Source of the DNA: a bacterium
Lineage (GTDB): Bacteria > UBP13 > UBA5359
Reading direction: 5' to 3'
Assembly: GCA_028699365.1 (NCBI GenBank)
Contig: JAQVUQ010000076.1
Span: 1 to 9,668, forward strand
Length of the DNA stretch: 9,668 nucleotides
The notes under the pieces are model-generated. The model was not told where the DNA came from, made no database searches, and was given only the letters and a program-made list of their open reading frames with translations. Numbering within the stretch: the stretch's first letter is position 1; every line of letters starts with the position of its first letter. Of this stretch, positions 1 through 6,350 are shown piece after piece. Made by a program: the position numbers and the translations under genes.

Positions 1-2290
1 TGGCTTCTTCCTGCAGATCTTTCCGCACTTCTTCATGCCCTCTGCCGGCTTCTTCTCCGGTCCCTCTGAACCCTATGCTCCTGTTTCTCTTATACAGGTG
101 GGCTCCAAGGTTGGAGGTCATTATTATCACGGTGTTCTTGAAATCCACCACTCGCCCCTGGGCATCGGTCAGTCTGCCGTCGTCCAGCACCTGCAGCAGG
201 ATATTGAACACGTCGGGATGGGCTTTCTCTATCTCATCCAGCAGCACTACTGAATACGGCCTTCTCCTGACGGCTTCGGTGAGCTGCCCTCCTTCATCAT
301 ACCCTACGTATCCGGGGGGCGATCCCACTAATCTGGACACGGTGTGCTTCTCCATGTATTCGCTCATGTCCACTCTGATCATGGACTCTTCGTTCCCAAA
401 CATATACTCTGCCAGCGCTCTGGCCAGTTCTGTCTTGCCTACTCCTGTGGGGCCCAGGAAGATGAAGCTGCCTATGGGCTTTTTGGGGTCTTTCAACCCG
501 GCTCTGGCTCTTCTGATGGCTTCGCTTACGGCGCCTACTGCTTCTTCCTGCCCTATCACTCGCTGATGCAGCTCTTCTTCCATCCGCATCAGTCTGTCGG
601 CTTCTTTCTCTACCATTCTGGCTACGGGCACTCCGGTCCACTTGGCTACCACCTGGGCGATGTCTTCTTCGGTCACTACGGCTTCGCTCTGGCCTGCGGG
701 CTCTTTGGCCTGTATCTTGGCCAGCTTCTCTCTGGCTTTGCTCTCTTCATCCCGCAAGGCGGCGGCTGTCTCATACTCCTGGGCGGATACGGCGGCTTCT
801 TTCTCCCGCTCTATCCTTGACAGCTCTGCCTCTATGTCTTTGGCTTCGCTGCTGCCGTTGTCCTGGCTCAGCATCACTTTGGCTCCGGCTTCGTCTATCA
901 GGTCTACTGCTTTATCGGGCAGGAACCTGTCGCTGATATACCTCTGGCTCAGCTCGGCTGCGGCTTCCAGTGCCTTGGGCTCGTACTTCACCCGGTGGTG
1001 GGCTTCATACTTGTCTATCAGCCCTTTGAGTATCTCTACTGTGTCTTCCACACTGGGCTCTTCCACATATACGGGCTGGAACCGCCTCTCCAGCGCGCTG
1101 TCTTTCTCTATATACTTCCGATACTCGTCCAGGGTGGTTGCTCCTATGCAGTGCATCTCTCCTCTGGACAGGGCGGGCTTGAGCATGTTGGCGGCATCCA
1201 CCGCTCCTTCGGCTGCTCCTGCTCCCACTATGGTATGGATCTCGTCTATAAAGAGCAGCATCTTATCGCTGTTCTCTTTAACCTCGTCCATTACTCTCTT
1301 CATCCGCTCTTCAAACTCGCCTCTGAACTTGGTCCCGGCCAGCAGGCTGCCTACGTCCAGGGTCACCACTCTTCTGCCTTTAAGACTCTGGGGCACCTCT
1401 CCTGCTGTTATTCTCTGCGCCAGTCCTTCCACTATGGCGGTCTTGCCTACTCCGGCCTCGCCTATCAGTACGGGGTTGTTCTTCGTCCTCCGGCTCAATA
1501 CCTGAATAACCCGGCTGATCTCTTCTTCCCGTCCTATTACCGGATCCAGCTTCCCTTCTTCGGCCTGCCTGGTCAGGTCCCGCCCGTAGGCGTCCAGCGC
1601 CTTCTCCGATGCGGTTGCTTTGTTGTTATTCATCATGGCGGAAACGCCACCCCCTTCCTTTCTCAATTGATCCAGACGGGCCTGTGCCTGCTGCGGATTG
1701 AACCCCAATCTCATCAGCATTGCGGCTGCCCGGTTCTGACCCTGGCGCAGTATGGCCATAAGCACGTGCTCCGGCTCTATGAGGGCGCTTCGGGTGCGCT
1801 TTGCCTCTTCATCGGCAGCCTGGAGAACGGAATTAAGCTCCGTCCTGTCTGCCTCGGCATCGATACTCTCCTTGCCGGCGATTTCTATCTCTCGTACCAG
1901 AGCGTTTACATCCACGCCCCCGGCTTCGATCAACAATCTGGCAAAGCCCTTCTGCTCCCGCAGCAAGGCTCCCAGCAGATGCACCGTATGCGGTCCTTCC
2001 AGACCAGCCTCTCCGGCCATCTGATCGGCGGCTCCCAGCAGCATCTGCGATCTTTGCGAAAGCCTCTCCACGTCACTTCTGCTCATACTCGCTTTAGGCA
2101 GAAGGAAGGAGATCATGTCTCCCAGTGACGAGGCATCGCTCATTTCCCCCAATGGCATGCCCATACTACTGTCCAGAAAACCGTGGTCGTGGGCACATCG
2201 CTCGCATATCCAGAGTTCCTCGGACTCACCACCGGATATTCTGGTCAGGTGTATAGAAGCATTCTCTCTCATACATATCTGACACTTCAC
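1..2290 (-). CDS. clpC: ClpC-type AAA+ unfoldase with N-terminal zinc finger (3' end outside window)
   Basis: This is an ATP-dependent unfoldase expected to feed substrates to the ClpP protease in the cytoplasm. The window shows 763 codons. The N-terminus has a CxxC/CxxC zinc finger (Cys3, 6, 29, 32) of the McsA/ClpE type. A double Clp-N domain follows (about 70-215), then D1 with Walker A GEAGVGKT (277-284) and Walker B LLFIDE, a short UVR-like middle domain (about 486-530), and D2 with Walker A GPTGVGKT (613-620) and VVLLDE. An IGF tripeptide at 739-741 matches the ClpP-docking loop of ClpC/ClpX-type unfoldases. I chose GTG at 2290 because it keeps the first CxxC and follows a purine-rich AAAGGGGG about nine bases upstream; ATG 2272 would cut the zinc finger. 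Perhaps 50-90 C-terminal residues are missing by comparison with typical ClpC. The zinc finger also allows the name ClpE. It lies downstream of perR with its own promoter. Confidence 0.93.
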   Translation of the reverse strand, partial: MKCQICMRENASIHLTRISGGESEELWICERCAHDHGFLDSSMGMPLGEMSDASSLGDMISFLLPKASMSRSDVERLSQRSQMLLGAADQMAGEAGLEGPHTVHLLGALLREQKGFARLLIEAGGVDVNALVREIEIAGKESIDAEADRTELNSVLQAADEEAKRTRSALIEPEHVLMAILRQGQNRAAAMLMRLGFNPQQAQARLDQLRKEGGGVSAMMNNNKATASEKALDAYGRDLTRQAEEGKLDPVIGREEEISRVIQVLSRRTKNNPVLIGEAGVGKTAIVEGLAQRITAGEVPQSLKGRRVVTLDVGSLLAGTKFRGEFEERMKRVMDEVKENSDKMLLFIDEIHTIVGAGAAEGAVDAANMLKPALSRGEMHCIGATTLDEYRKYIEKDSALERRFQPVYVEEPSVEDTVEILKGLIDKYEAHHRVKYEPKALEAAAELSQRYISDRFLPDKAVDLIDEAGAKVMLSQDNGSSEAKDIEAELSRIEREKEAAVSAQEYETAAALRDEESKAREKLAKIQAKEPAGQSEAVVTEEDIAQVVAKWTGVPVARMVEKEADRLMRMEEELHQRVIGQEEAVGAVSEAIRRARAGLKDPKKPIGSFIFLGPTGVGKTELARALAEYMFGNEESMIRVDMSEYMEKHTVSRLVGSPPGYVGYDEGGQLTEAVRRRPYSVVLLDEIEKAHPDVFNILLQVLDDGRLTDAQGRVVDFKNTVIIMTSNLGAHLYKRNRSIGFRGTGEEAGRGHEEVRKDLQEEA

Positions 2291-2333
2291 TCTCTCTTCC
2301 CCCTTTCAAAGGCAATGTGAAATTTATACTAAA

Positions 2334-2348
2334 TTGTAATCATTACAA
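2334..2348. promoter_or_regulatory. Per-box-like operator at the clpC promoter
   Basis: TTGTAATCATTACAA is a perfect 7-1-7 inverted repeat. It differs from the known Bacillus PerR box (TTATAATNATTATAA) only by one symmetrical substitution in each arm. It starts three bases downstream of the clpC -10 box, over the expected transcription start, which suits repression. The adjacent gene encodes a PerR-like protein, so PerR binding is the natural inference. Confidence 0.75.
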
Positions 2349-2351
2349 ATA

Positions 2352-2380
2352 ATTTTATATCTTCGTCCCTGTAATGTCAA
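2352..2380 (-). promoter_or_regulatory. clpC promoter
   Basis: Reading the minus strand, a perfect -35 box TTGACA (2380-2375) and a -10 box TAAAAT (2357-2352) are separated by exactly 17 bases. The start of transcription would fall near 2345, giving a leader of about 55 bases. I see no CtsR or CIRCE motif here. Confidence 0.75.
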
Positions 2381-2398
2381 GTCGCTGTCATACATTTA

Positions 2399-2818
2399 TT
2401 ATTCAGCGGAGCATCGTGAGCAAAGGCCGTAAAAGTATATACGCTGTCCCAGTATGCGATACCTGTTCCTGACGTCCTCCGGAAGACAGTTCTCACTGAG
2501 GTTTTTGGTATAGATATCCTCTATTCGCTTGCATCTTACGCACATTATGTGAGCATGCGGCTTGGTATCGGGATCGAAGTTCCGGCGCTCGTGGCTTATG
2601 GCTATCTCTTCGATCTCTCCCAGGCTGACCATGGTCTGCAGCGTATTGTAGACGGTTGTCAGGGAAACGCTGGGGAATCGACCGGCGATGTAGGCGTATA
2701 TGTCATCCACCGTGGGGTGAGAACTGCTGGTATAAAGATACTCGAATATAGCCACGCGCTGCGGCGTTATCTTAAGTCCCGCCTCACGAAATCTGCGAAT
2801 CATCCGCTCGATATGCAC
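2399..2818 (-). CDS. perR: PerR-like Fur-family peroxide/metal-responsive repressor
   Basis: This 139-residue protein has the Fur-family layout: a winged-helix DNA-binding domain (TPQRVAIFEYL ... SLTTVYNTL) followed by a dimerisation/metal domain. The five PerR regulatory-site residues align: His in SSSHPT, Asp in RRNFD, both His in PHAHIMC, and Asp in RIEDIY. Asp rather than Glu at the last position is typical of PerR rather than Fur or Zur. Two CxxC pairs (CVRC and the C-terminal CSRC) would form the structural zinc site. The GTG start at 2818 follows a strong AGGGAGG eight bases upstream and gives the normal family length. The reading frame stays open to a TTG at 2929, but that extension has no ribosome binding site and is largely encoded by a heptamer DNA repeat, so I reject it. 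Metal preference cannot be settled from sequence alone. A Per-box-like site in its own promoter suggests autoregulation. Confidence 0.88.
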   Translation of the reverse strand: MHIERMIRRFREAGLKITPQRVAIFEYLYTSSSHPTVDDIYAYIAGRFPSVSLTTVYNTLQTMVSLGEIEEIAISHERRNFDPDTKPHAHIMCVRCKRIEDIYTKNLSENCLPEDVRNRYRILGQRIYFYGLCSRCSAE

Positions 2819-2826
2819 CTGTCGGT

Positions 2827-2833
2827 CCTCCCT
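2827..2833 (-). promoter_or_regulatory. Ribosome binding site deciding the perR start
   Basis: AGGGAGG on the minus strand lies eight bases before GTG 2818. The TTG at 2929 has nothing comparable, so this site fixes the start of the protein. Confidence 0.7.
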
Positions 2834-2835
2834 GA

Positions 2836-2851
2836 GCGCCCTGCCGGGCGC
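2836..2851 (-). other. GC-rich hairpin in the perR leader
   Basis: GCGCCC and GGGCGC are separated by four bases, giving a six-pair all-GC stem in the mRNA. It ends two bases before the ribosome binding site. No U-run follows, so it is not an intrinsic terminator. It could influence translation or mRNA stability. Confidence 0.45.
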
Positions 2852-2879
2852 GGTTGTTGGTTGTTGGTTGTTAGTTGTT
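2852..2879. repeat. Four-copy heptamer repeat in the perR leader
   Basis: Three exact GGTTGTT units are followed by one AGTTGTT unit, in tandem. On the minus strand this would read as the low-complexity peptide NNQQPTT if the long version of perR were believed. It lies in the untranslated leader. Confidence 0.8.
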
Positions 2880-2941
2880 GGCGGCTCCAACAGTGCTACG
2901 GCAACTAACCAATTTTTGCTTAATTTCAAAGCATTTGTAAT

Positions 2942-2956
2942 TTGTAATCATTTTAA
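2942..2956. promoter_or_regulatory. Degenerate Per-box-like site at the perR promoter
   Basis: TTGTAATCATTTTAA shares its first 11 bases with the perfect palindrome at the clpC promoter and keeps the 7-1-7 spacing with an imperfect right arm. It overlaps the proposed perR -10 box. A tandem repeat of TTTGTAA (2934-2947) adds a further half-site. This fits weak autorepression. Confidence 0.55.
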
Positions 2957-2978
2957 TATAGGACGACGTAAAATACAA
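2950..2978 (-). promoter_or_regulatory. Probable perR promoter
   Basis: Minus-strand TTGTAT (2978-2973) and TAAAAT (2955-2950) are 17 bases apart. The -10 hexamer is identical to that of clpC and of the three-gene operon. The predicted leader is about 125 bases and contains the heptamer repeat and the GC hairpin. Just upstream, AGCATAACA is repeated directly at 2985-2993 and 2998-3006. Confidence 0.5.
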
Positions 2979-3026
2979 GTTCCCAGCATAACAAGAAAGC
3001 ATAACAGGTAATTTGTTGAATCTTAC

Positions 3027-3080
3027 TTAGTAAAAACTAACACAAGCCCTGACGGTGAATTCGTCGAATCTCGTCGACAT
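3027..3080 (-). pseudogene. Remnant of a second clpB 5' end
   Basis: A tiny frame encodes MSTRFDEFTVRACVSFY and then stops. It matches the ClpB start [10 protein letters not shown] in the same window. At the DNA level, plus-strand 3045-3070 and the matching clpB bases agree at about 23 of 26 positions. The similarity continues weakly into the ribosome-binding region (GAGGGGAAT here, GAGGGAAT before clpB). It begins six bases after the stop codon of the ATPase gene. After about nine codons the match to ClpB ends. I read it as the left-over start of a duplicated clpB, cut by recombination; chance similarity is unlikely but the fragment is short. Confidence 0.6.
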
Positions 3081-3086
3081 TCCCCT

Positions 3087-4328
3087 CTATTCCGTTTCCT
3101 CCGTCTGCAGATCCGTGTCTTCGTCGTATCCGATGGTGACATCGTCATAGACCGTCTCGGCTTGATATCCGTAAAGACGCAATAAATCCCAGGCGTTTAT
3201 CCAGGTGCGGATATACTGCCGCATGGCGGTGCTGGAAAGATACTCCCGGCTGTCATCCACCCGGGGCGGTTCCCAGGAATAGGCGTCGGCGTAAAGGCTT
3301 CTCAGCCTGTCGTGCATTTCCGTTATCTGCGCACGGGTGGGAGCAAGAATATCCCGGCCCTTGTTCTCGATAACCCCCATGCCGATTTCAGCCGCCTCTA
3401 TCCAATCCTCATAAGCGGTGTCTCTCAGCTTCTCCGGAATGCTGATCTTATCTCTCTTCTTGTGGTAGAGCACCTGCCCGGCGTAATCCTTGGTAATGGT
3501 GAAAACGGCGGCCAGCCCGGGTATGGGGCTGACCTTTTTCTTCAGGGCACCGACAAAACCGGCCAGATGGCTGTAAGCACGGGCTCTTTGTCGCAGACTG
3601 TAGCGGGAAATTATCTCGGCCTCATCAAAGAGCAGCACCCAACCGGCGTAACCGGCGGAATAAAAGAAGCGGGTCAAAAACTCAAACCGCTGCATGGCGG
3701 AACCCTTTTGAGGGCGACCGATGCTGTATTCACGCCCGAAACCGGCTTCCCGAAGAGCAGCTCGCATCTGGCTGACCTTCATAGGATATCCCCGCCATTC
3801 AGAGAGGATGCTCTCCATTATCTCATCGCTGTGCAGATGCTCAAAAATACAAAGGCTGGCCGGAAGACGAGGATCCAGTTCCCTGCTGCGGTGTACCCAC
3901 TGAAAGAAATCACGATAACGCGAAGAATAATCAAAATCATAGTTGAAGGCCAGCACGTCCAGGGCTGATCCCAGTTGCTCTCCCGGCGCCTCGGCACTCT
4001 CCACACAGGCACGATAAACCTTGTCCAGATCAAACAAGGGCGTTTCCTTGTTCAGGACCACCCGGGAGCAGACGAAGTTGTTCTCCAAAGCCTGATGCCG
4101 GTAGTATTCCAGGAGATGAGATTTACCGGAGCCGAAATCACCCTGCAACAACAGTCCTTTAACCTGTTCATCCTCCTCCCAGGAGAATAGGGCTTCATCC
4201 ATGGCCCGATCAAAGGCATCTATCAACTCCGGCTGGGACGGTTCCAGAAAACGAACCGCATCACGATTGGGAACACCGGCGCGCAGGGCTTCCACGGCCC
4301 GCCGGCTTTGAATCGTATTATCCTTCAT
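3087..4328 (-). CDS. BREX/DUF2791-like P-loop ATPase (BrxD-like)
   Basis: This 413-residue cytoplasmic protein resembles the BREX-associated ATP-binding family (DUF2791, BrxD-like), known from phage-defence loci; its role here is inferred. A Walker A motif GDFGSGKS lies at about residues 63-70, and a Walker B LLFDEAE at about 232-238, so it should hydrolyse ATP. A basic stretch follows Walker B (RYSLRQRARAYSHLAG), and a later strand-like VFTITKDY occupies a possible sensor position. The C-terminus is acidic. I chose ATG 4328 because it overlaps the preceding stop as ATGA and follows AGAGGTG at good spacing; an ATG nine codons upstream (4355) lies inside the previous gene and is less likely. 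It is the third gene of an operon. In BREX type 2 and related clusters such ATPases sit beside helicases; no helicase is visible here. Confidence 0.75.
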   Translation of the reverse strand: MKDNTIQSRRAVEALRAGVPNRDAVRFLEPSQPELIDAFDRAMDEALFSWEEDEQVKGLLLQGDFGSGKSHLLEYYRHQALENNFVCSRVVLNKETPLFDLDKVYRACVESAEAPGEQLGSALDVLAFNYDFDYSSRYRDFFQWVHRSRELDPRLPASLCIFEHLHSDEIMESILSEWRGYPMKVSQMRAALREAGFGREYSIGRPQKGSAMQRFEFLTRFFYSAGYAGWVLLFDEAEIISRYSLRQRARAYSHLAGFVGALKKKVSPIPGLAAVFTITKDYAGQVLYHKKRDKISIPEKLRDTAYEDWIEAAEIGMGVIENKGRDILAPTRAQITEMHDRLRSLYADAYSWEPPRVDDSREYLSSTAMRQYIRTWINAWDLLRLYGYQAETVYDDVTIGYDEDTDLQTEETE

Positions 4329-5299
4329 ACGGTCACCTCTTCCGGCGATAGACAAGCGGCTTGCAAGCGTACCATAGCGTTGAGAGGGTTGGAACGCTCC
4401 CGATCGTGAACGTCCTCCACCAGACGCATTTTCAAGGCCAGATATCTGTCCATCCCTCTCTTTGGGTCTTCCAGTATAGCCGGTCCGGCAATGACCACCA
4501 TCAGGAAATATGACATCTCATCGCTATCGTCAATGAACTGCCGCAGCAGTTCATAGGTATCAAGCAGTGATGCCGTAGTGTAGCGAACAGGATTATGCCC
4601 GATGGGGTAATCGGTGATCACTGCATCTATATCCATAACCAGCGCCAGGCCTGCTTTGCCGTTGGCATGCAGCCACATGGATAGAGAAGCCAGCAGCAGC
4701 CGGGCGTTATGGCGTCCGATGCGCTGGAAAATCTGCACCTTTTTCAGTGCCGTCAGGCTGCACTTCTCTCCCAGCAGCCACTGCATGATAAGCTCGGAAT
4801 CGGTAGGAGTGACGTTCTGGGGGTTGATCCTGCCCCGACATAGCATGGACATGGCCGTGCGGAACTCCCGGCAGTACAGGCGGTTGATGAAGACTTCATT
4901 GCTGATCAGGCGGTTGATTTCCGAGAGCAACTCTCTTGCTTCACGACCGTTGGCCTCAGCTATAATATCCAGACGGTCCAGCGGCTGTCCCGGCTCCACC
5001 AGAATCCCGTTGGCGTTCAGCAGCCGGCGCATGAAGCCGTCGGCTTCCGCCTCCCAGTCTATCTGGCGGGAGACGGCGTAAAACAACTGATCTACCAGAT
5101 GCACCCTGACTTGAGAAGCGTCGACAAAAGCCGTCAGATATCCTCCGGCCGCAGAGGTGTGAAGGACGGCGTCACGAACATCGGCCGTCATACTCCTGGC
5201 GCTGACGGCAACCTTGATCGACGACCCGCCGCCGGGAATGAAATCATCGAGATATTCCCGCTGCAACAGATGGAGCCACTCAGGCAGAGGTATCTGCAT
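4325..5299 (-). CDS. P-loop-like protein with degenerate Walker A, relative of the downstream ATPase
   Basis: This 324-residue protein appears to share the core of the downstream ATPase. IKVAVS (about residue 30) aligns with the strand before Walker A, but the loop reads ARSMTADVRDAV with no GKS/GKT. The next strand and helix (LTAFVDASQVRVHLVDQLFYAV) match the same region of its neighbour. A Walker-B-like ALVMDIDAV (about residue 220) lacks the catalytic Glu. It is probably an inactive structural partner forming a complex with the active ATPase. ATG 5299 follows AAAGGAG by ten bases; GTG 5308 overlaps the upstream stop as GTGA but is too close to that ribosome binding site. The stop overlaps the next start as ATGA, so the three genes are probably translationally coupled. 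The family assignment rests on my alignment by eye. Confidence 0.65.
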   Translation of the reverse strand: MQIPLPEWLHLLQREYLDDFIPGGGSSIKVAVSARSMTADVRDAVLHTSAAGGYLTAFVDASQVRVHLVDQLFYAVSRQIDWEAEADGFMRRLLNANGILVEPGQPLDRLDIIAEANGREARELLSEINRLISNEVFINRLYCREFRTAMSMLCRGRINPQNVTPTDSELIMQWLLGEKCSLTALKKVQIFQRIGRHNARLLLASLSMWLHANGKAGLALVMDIDAVITDYPIGHNPVRYTTASLLDTYELLRQFIDDSDEMSYFLMVVIAGPAILEDPKRGMDRYLALKMRLVEDVHDRERSNPLNAMVRLQAACLSPEEVTV

Positions 5300-5304
5300 A
5301 TTGC

Positions 5305-6099
5305 TCACTCTCCTTTAGCCGGTGCAGCAAACCTGACGGAAGAATACAGCTTGTCATGACCGTCACGCGTAACAAAAGTGATAGTTCTTGATGCGCGTTC
5401 CCGGCTGACGGTGCTGGCCGGCAAACTGAGCCGGTATCCCTTGCGAGTCAGGGAAAGACCGCTTATATCCAGAAAATAAATGTCCCGGGCAAAATCCAGT
5501 TGCGTATATTCCTTGCCCGTTCCGGGCAAAATAACAAGCAACTTGTATATCTCCGTCAGGGGAAGATCTATATAACCGTCTATACCCTTTCTGGCCCGCA
5601 GCAACAGATATGCTTCCAGCAGGGCTTCTATGAAGCGTTCCGGTTTGGAGCGTGGTTCCCGGGCCTGCATCTTCCGGAGAGCGGCTGCCAGAACCGTGGG
5701 ACGGATGTTATACTCGAGTTTCTTATCGATGCGAACAGCAGACATCTCCGGCTCGGCTCTCACAAGTACCGGATAGCAGAAAACAGTACCGTCACGCTCG
5801 TAAAGACGCACTCCGGCGTCTTCAGCCGCAGCCTTGAGATCTTCCAGAAAGGTGCCCTCAGGCGAAAGATATGCGGCGCAATCGAAATCCAGCGGCCGGC
5901 ATTGTTCGGCCTGACGACCGGCAACCTCGGCTGCAGCTAAAGCGGCCTGTCGCAATCGCTCCAGATCGCGGATGTTACCCGCATCCACAGCTTTCTGCAG
6001 CTTCTGCACAGCCGATGTCGCCTTTTTAGCCAGATCAAGCCATTTGCCGACGTCCTGGTTATAGGCATTCAGTGTTTCATTTATGTCCAACTGCTTCAA
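5305..6099 (-). CDS. Unrecognised protein, first gene of the BREX-like ATPase operon
   Basis: I do not recognise this 264-residue protein. Residues about 18-65 are rich in Lys, Glu, Ala and Leu with heptad-like spacing (AKKATSAVQKLQKAVDAGN and on), suggesting helices or a short coiled coil. The middle is mixed alpha/beta, with an amphipathic helix (about 150-175, RFIEALLEAYLLLRARKG). The C-terminal part contains an ISGLSLTRKGYRLSLPAST segment rich in Ser and Arg that could bind nucleic acid. There is no signal peptide or membrane segment, so it should be cytoplasmic. The frame opens with TTG 6099, with AAAGGG almost touching it; TTG 6090 has more normal spacing and may be the true start. It is coupled to the next gene through overlapping GTGA. 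By position it is probably an adaptor or DNA-binding partner of the ATPase pair; that is inference. Confidence 0.7.
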   Translation of the reverse strand: MKQLDINETLNAYNQDVGKWLDLAKKATSAVQKLQKAVDAGNIRDLERLRQAALAAAEVAGRQAEQCRPLDFDCAAYLSPEGTFLEDLKAAAEDAGVRLYERDGTVFCYPVLVRAEPEMSAVRIDKKLEYNIRPTVLAAALRKMQAREPRSKPERFIEALLEAYLLLRARKGIDGYIDLPLTEIYKLLVILPGTGKEYTQLDFARDIYFLDISGLSLTRKGYRLSLPASTVSRERASRTITFVTRDGHDKLYSSVRFAAPAKGE

Positions 6100-6132
6100 A
6101 CCCTTTCCATACAGGTGAAAATTACTTCCATC

Positions 6133-6146
6133 GCCCGATATCGGGC
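6133..6146. promoter_or_regulatory. 14-bp perfect palindrome in the operon leader
   Basis: GCCCGATATCGGGC is fully self-complementary without a spacer. It lies between the predicted operon transcription start (near 6184) and the first codon. As DNA it could be a dimer-binding operator; as RNA it could form a five-pair GC stem with an AUAU loop. Confidence 0.5.
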
Positions 6147-6190
6147 AGCAAAACCCTTTATGTGCGCAGGCTTTTCTGCTGTCTCATTAG

Positions 6191-6219
6191 ATTTTAATCA
6201 AAACTTCGGTTTATGTCAA
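6191..6219 (-). promoter_or_regulatory. Promoter of the three-gene ATPase operon
   Basis: On the minus strand a perfect TTGACA (6219-6214) and TAAAAT (6196-6191) are 17 bases apart. The hexamers and spacing are the same as at the clpC promoter. The leader to the first gene would be about 85 bases. Confidence 0.7.
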
Positions 6220-6234
6220 AAGCGCTACGCTTTT
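6218..6234. promoter_or_regulatory. 7-3-7 inverted repeat on the operon -35 box
   Basis: AAAAGCG, CTA, CGCTTTT form a perfect 17-bp inverted repeat that touches the -35 box of the ATPase operon. It lies in the region between that operon and the divergent toxin-antitoxin genes. Its position suits an operator; which protein binds is unknown. Confidence 0.5.
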
Positions 6235-6324
6235 CCGTTGACCCCTCTTGGCCTTTTTTACCTGAGTCTGAGCTTTCGACCCTCTGCATATATAAAACCC
6301 AGGAAAAACATGATAAAATATTTG

Positions 6325-6340
6325 CATATTGTTACATATG
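6325..6340. promoter_or_regulatory. Possible antitoxin autoregulation site
   Basis: CATAT and ATATG form a five-base inverted repeat with a six-base spacer, just before the antitoxin ribosome binding site GGAG (6340-6343). Antitoxins commonly bind such sites. I could not find a convincing -35/-10 pair for these genes; AT-rich TATAAA (6291) and TAAAAT (6314) are possible -10 boxes. Confidence 0.25.
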
Positions 6341-6350
6341 GAGATGATTG

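Noticed and set aside
642-2128. Long plus-strand frames opposite clpC
   Set aside because: They are shadows of the ClpC reading frame, which carries both ATPase domains without interruption to the window edge.
2291-2398. CtsR or CIRCE control site for clpC
   Set aside because: Neither the CtsR heptad repeat nor the TTAGCACTC/GAGTGCTAA pair can be found; the only clear operator is of Per-box type.
2852-2879. CRISPR array
   Set aside because: The units are seven bases with no spacers; this is a simple tandem repeat. No cas gene is present.
2819-2929. N-terminal extension of PerR from TTG 2929
   Set aside because: It has no ribosome binding site and consists partly of repeat-encoded residues. 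GTG 2818 has a strong AGGGAGG and gives normal Fur-family length.
3001-3086. Intrinsic terminator after the ATPase operon
   Set aside because: TTAGT/ACTAA at 3027-3040 can pair only five weak bases and has no U-tract, so transcription may run on toward perR.
4329-4355. Nine-codon upstream extension of the BrxD-like ATPase
   Set aside because: It lies inside the preceding gene, whereas ATG 4328 has the coupled ATGA arrangement and a good ribosome binding site.
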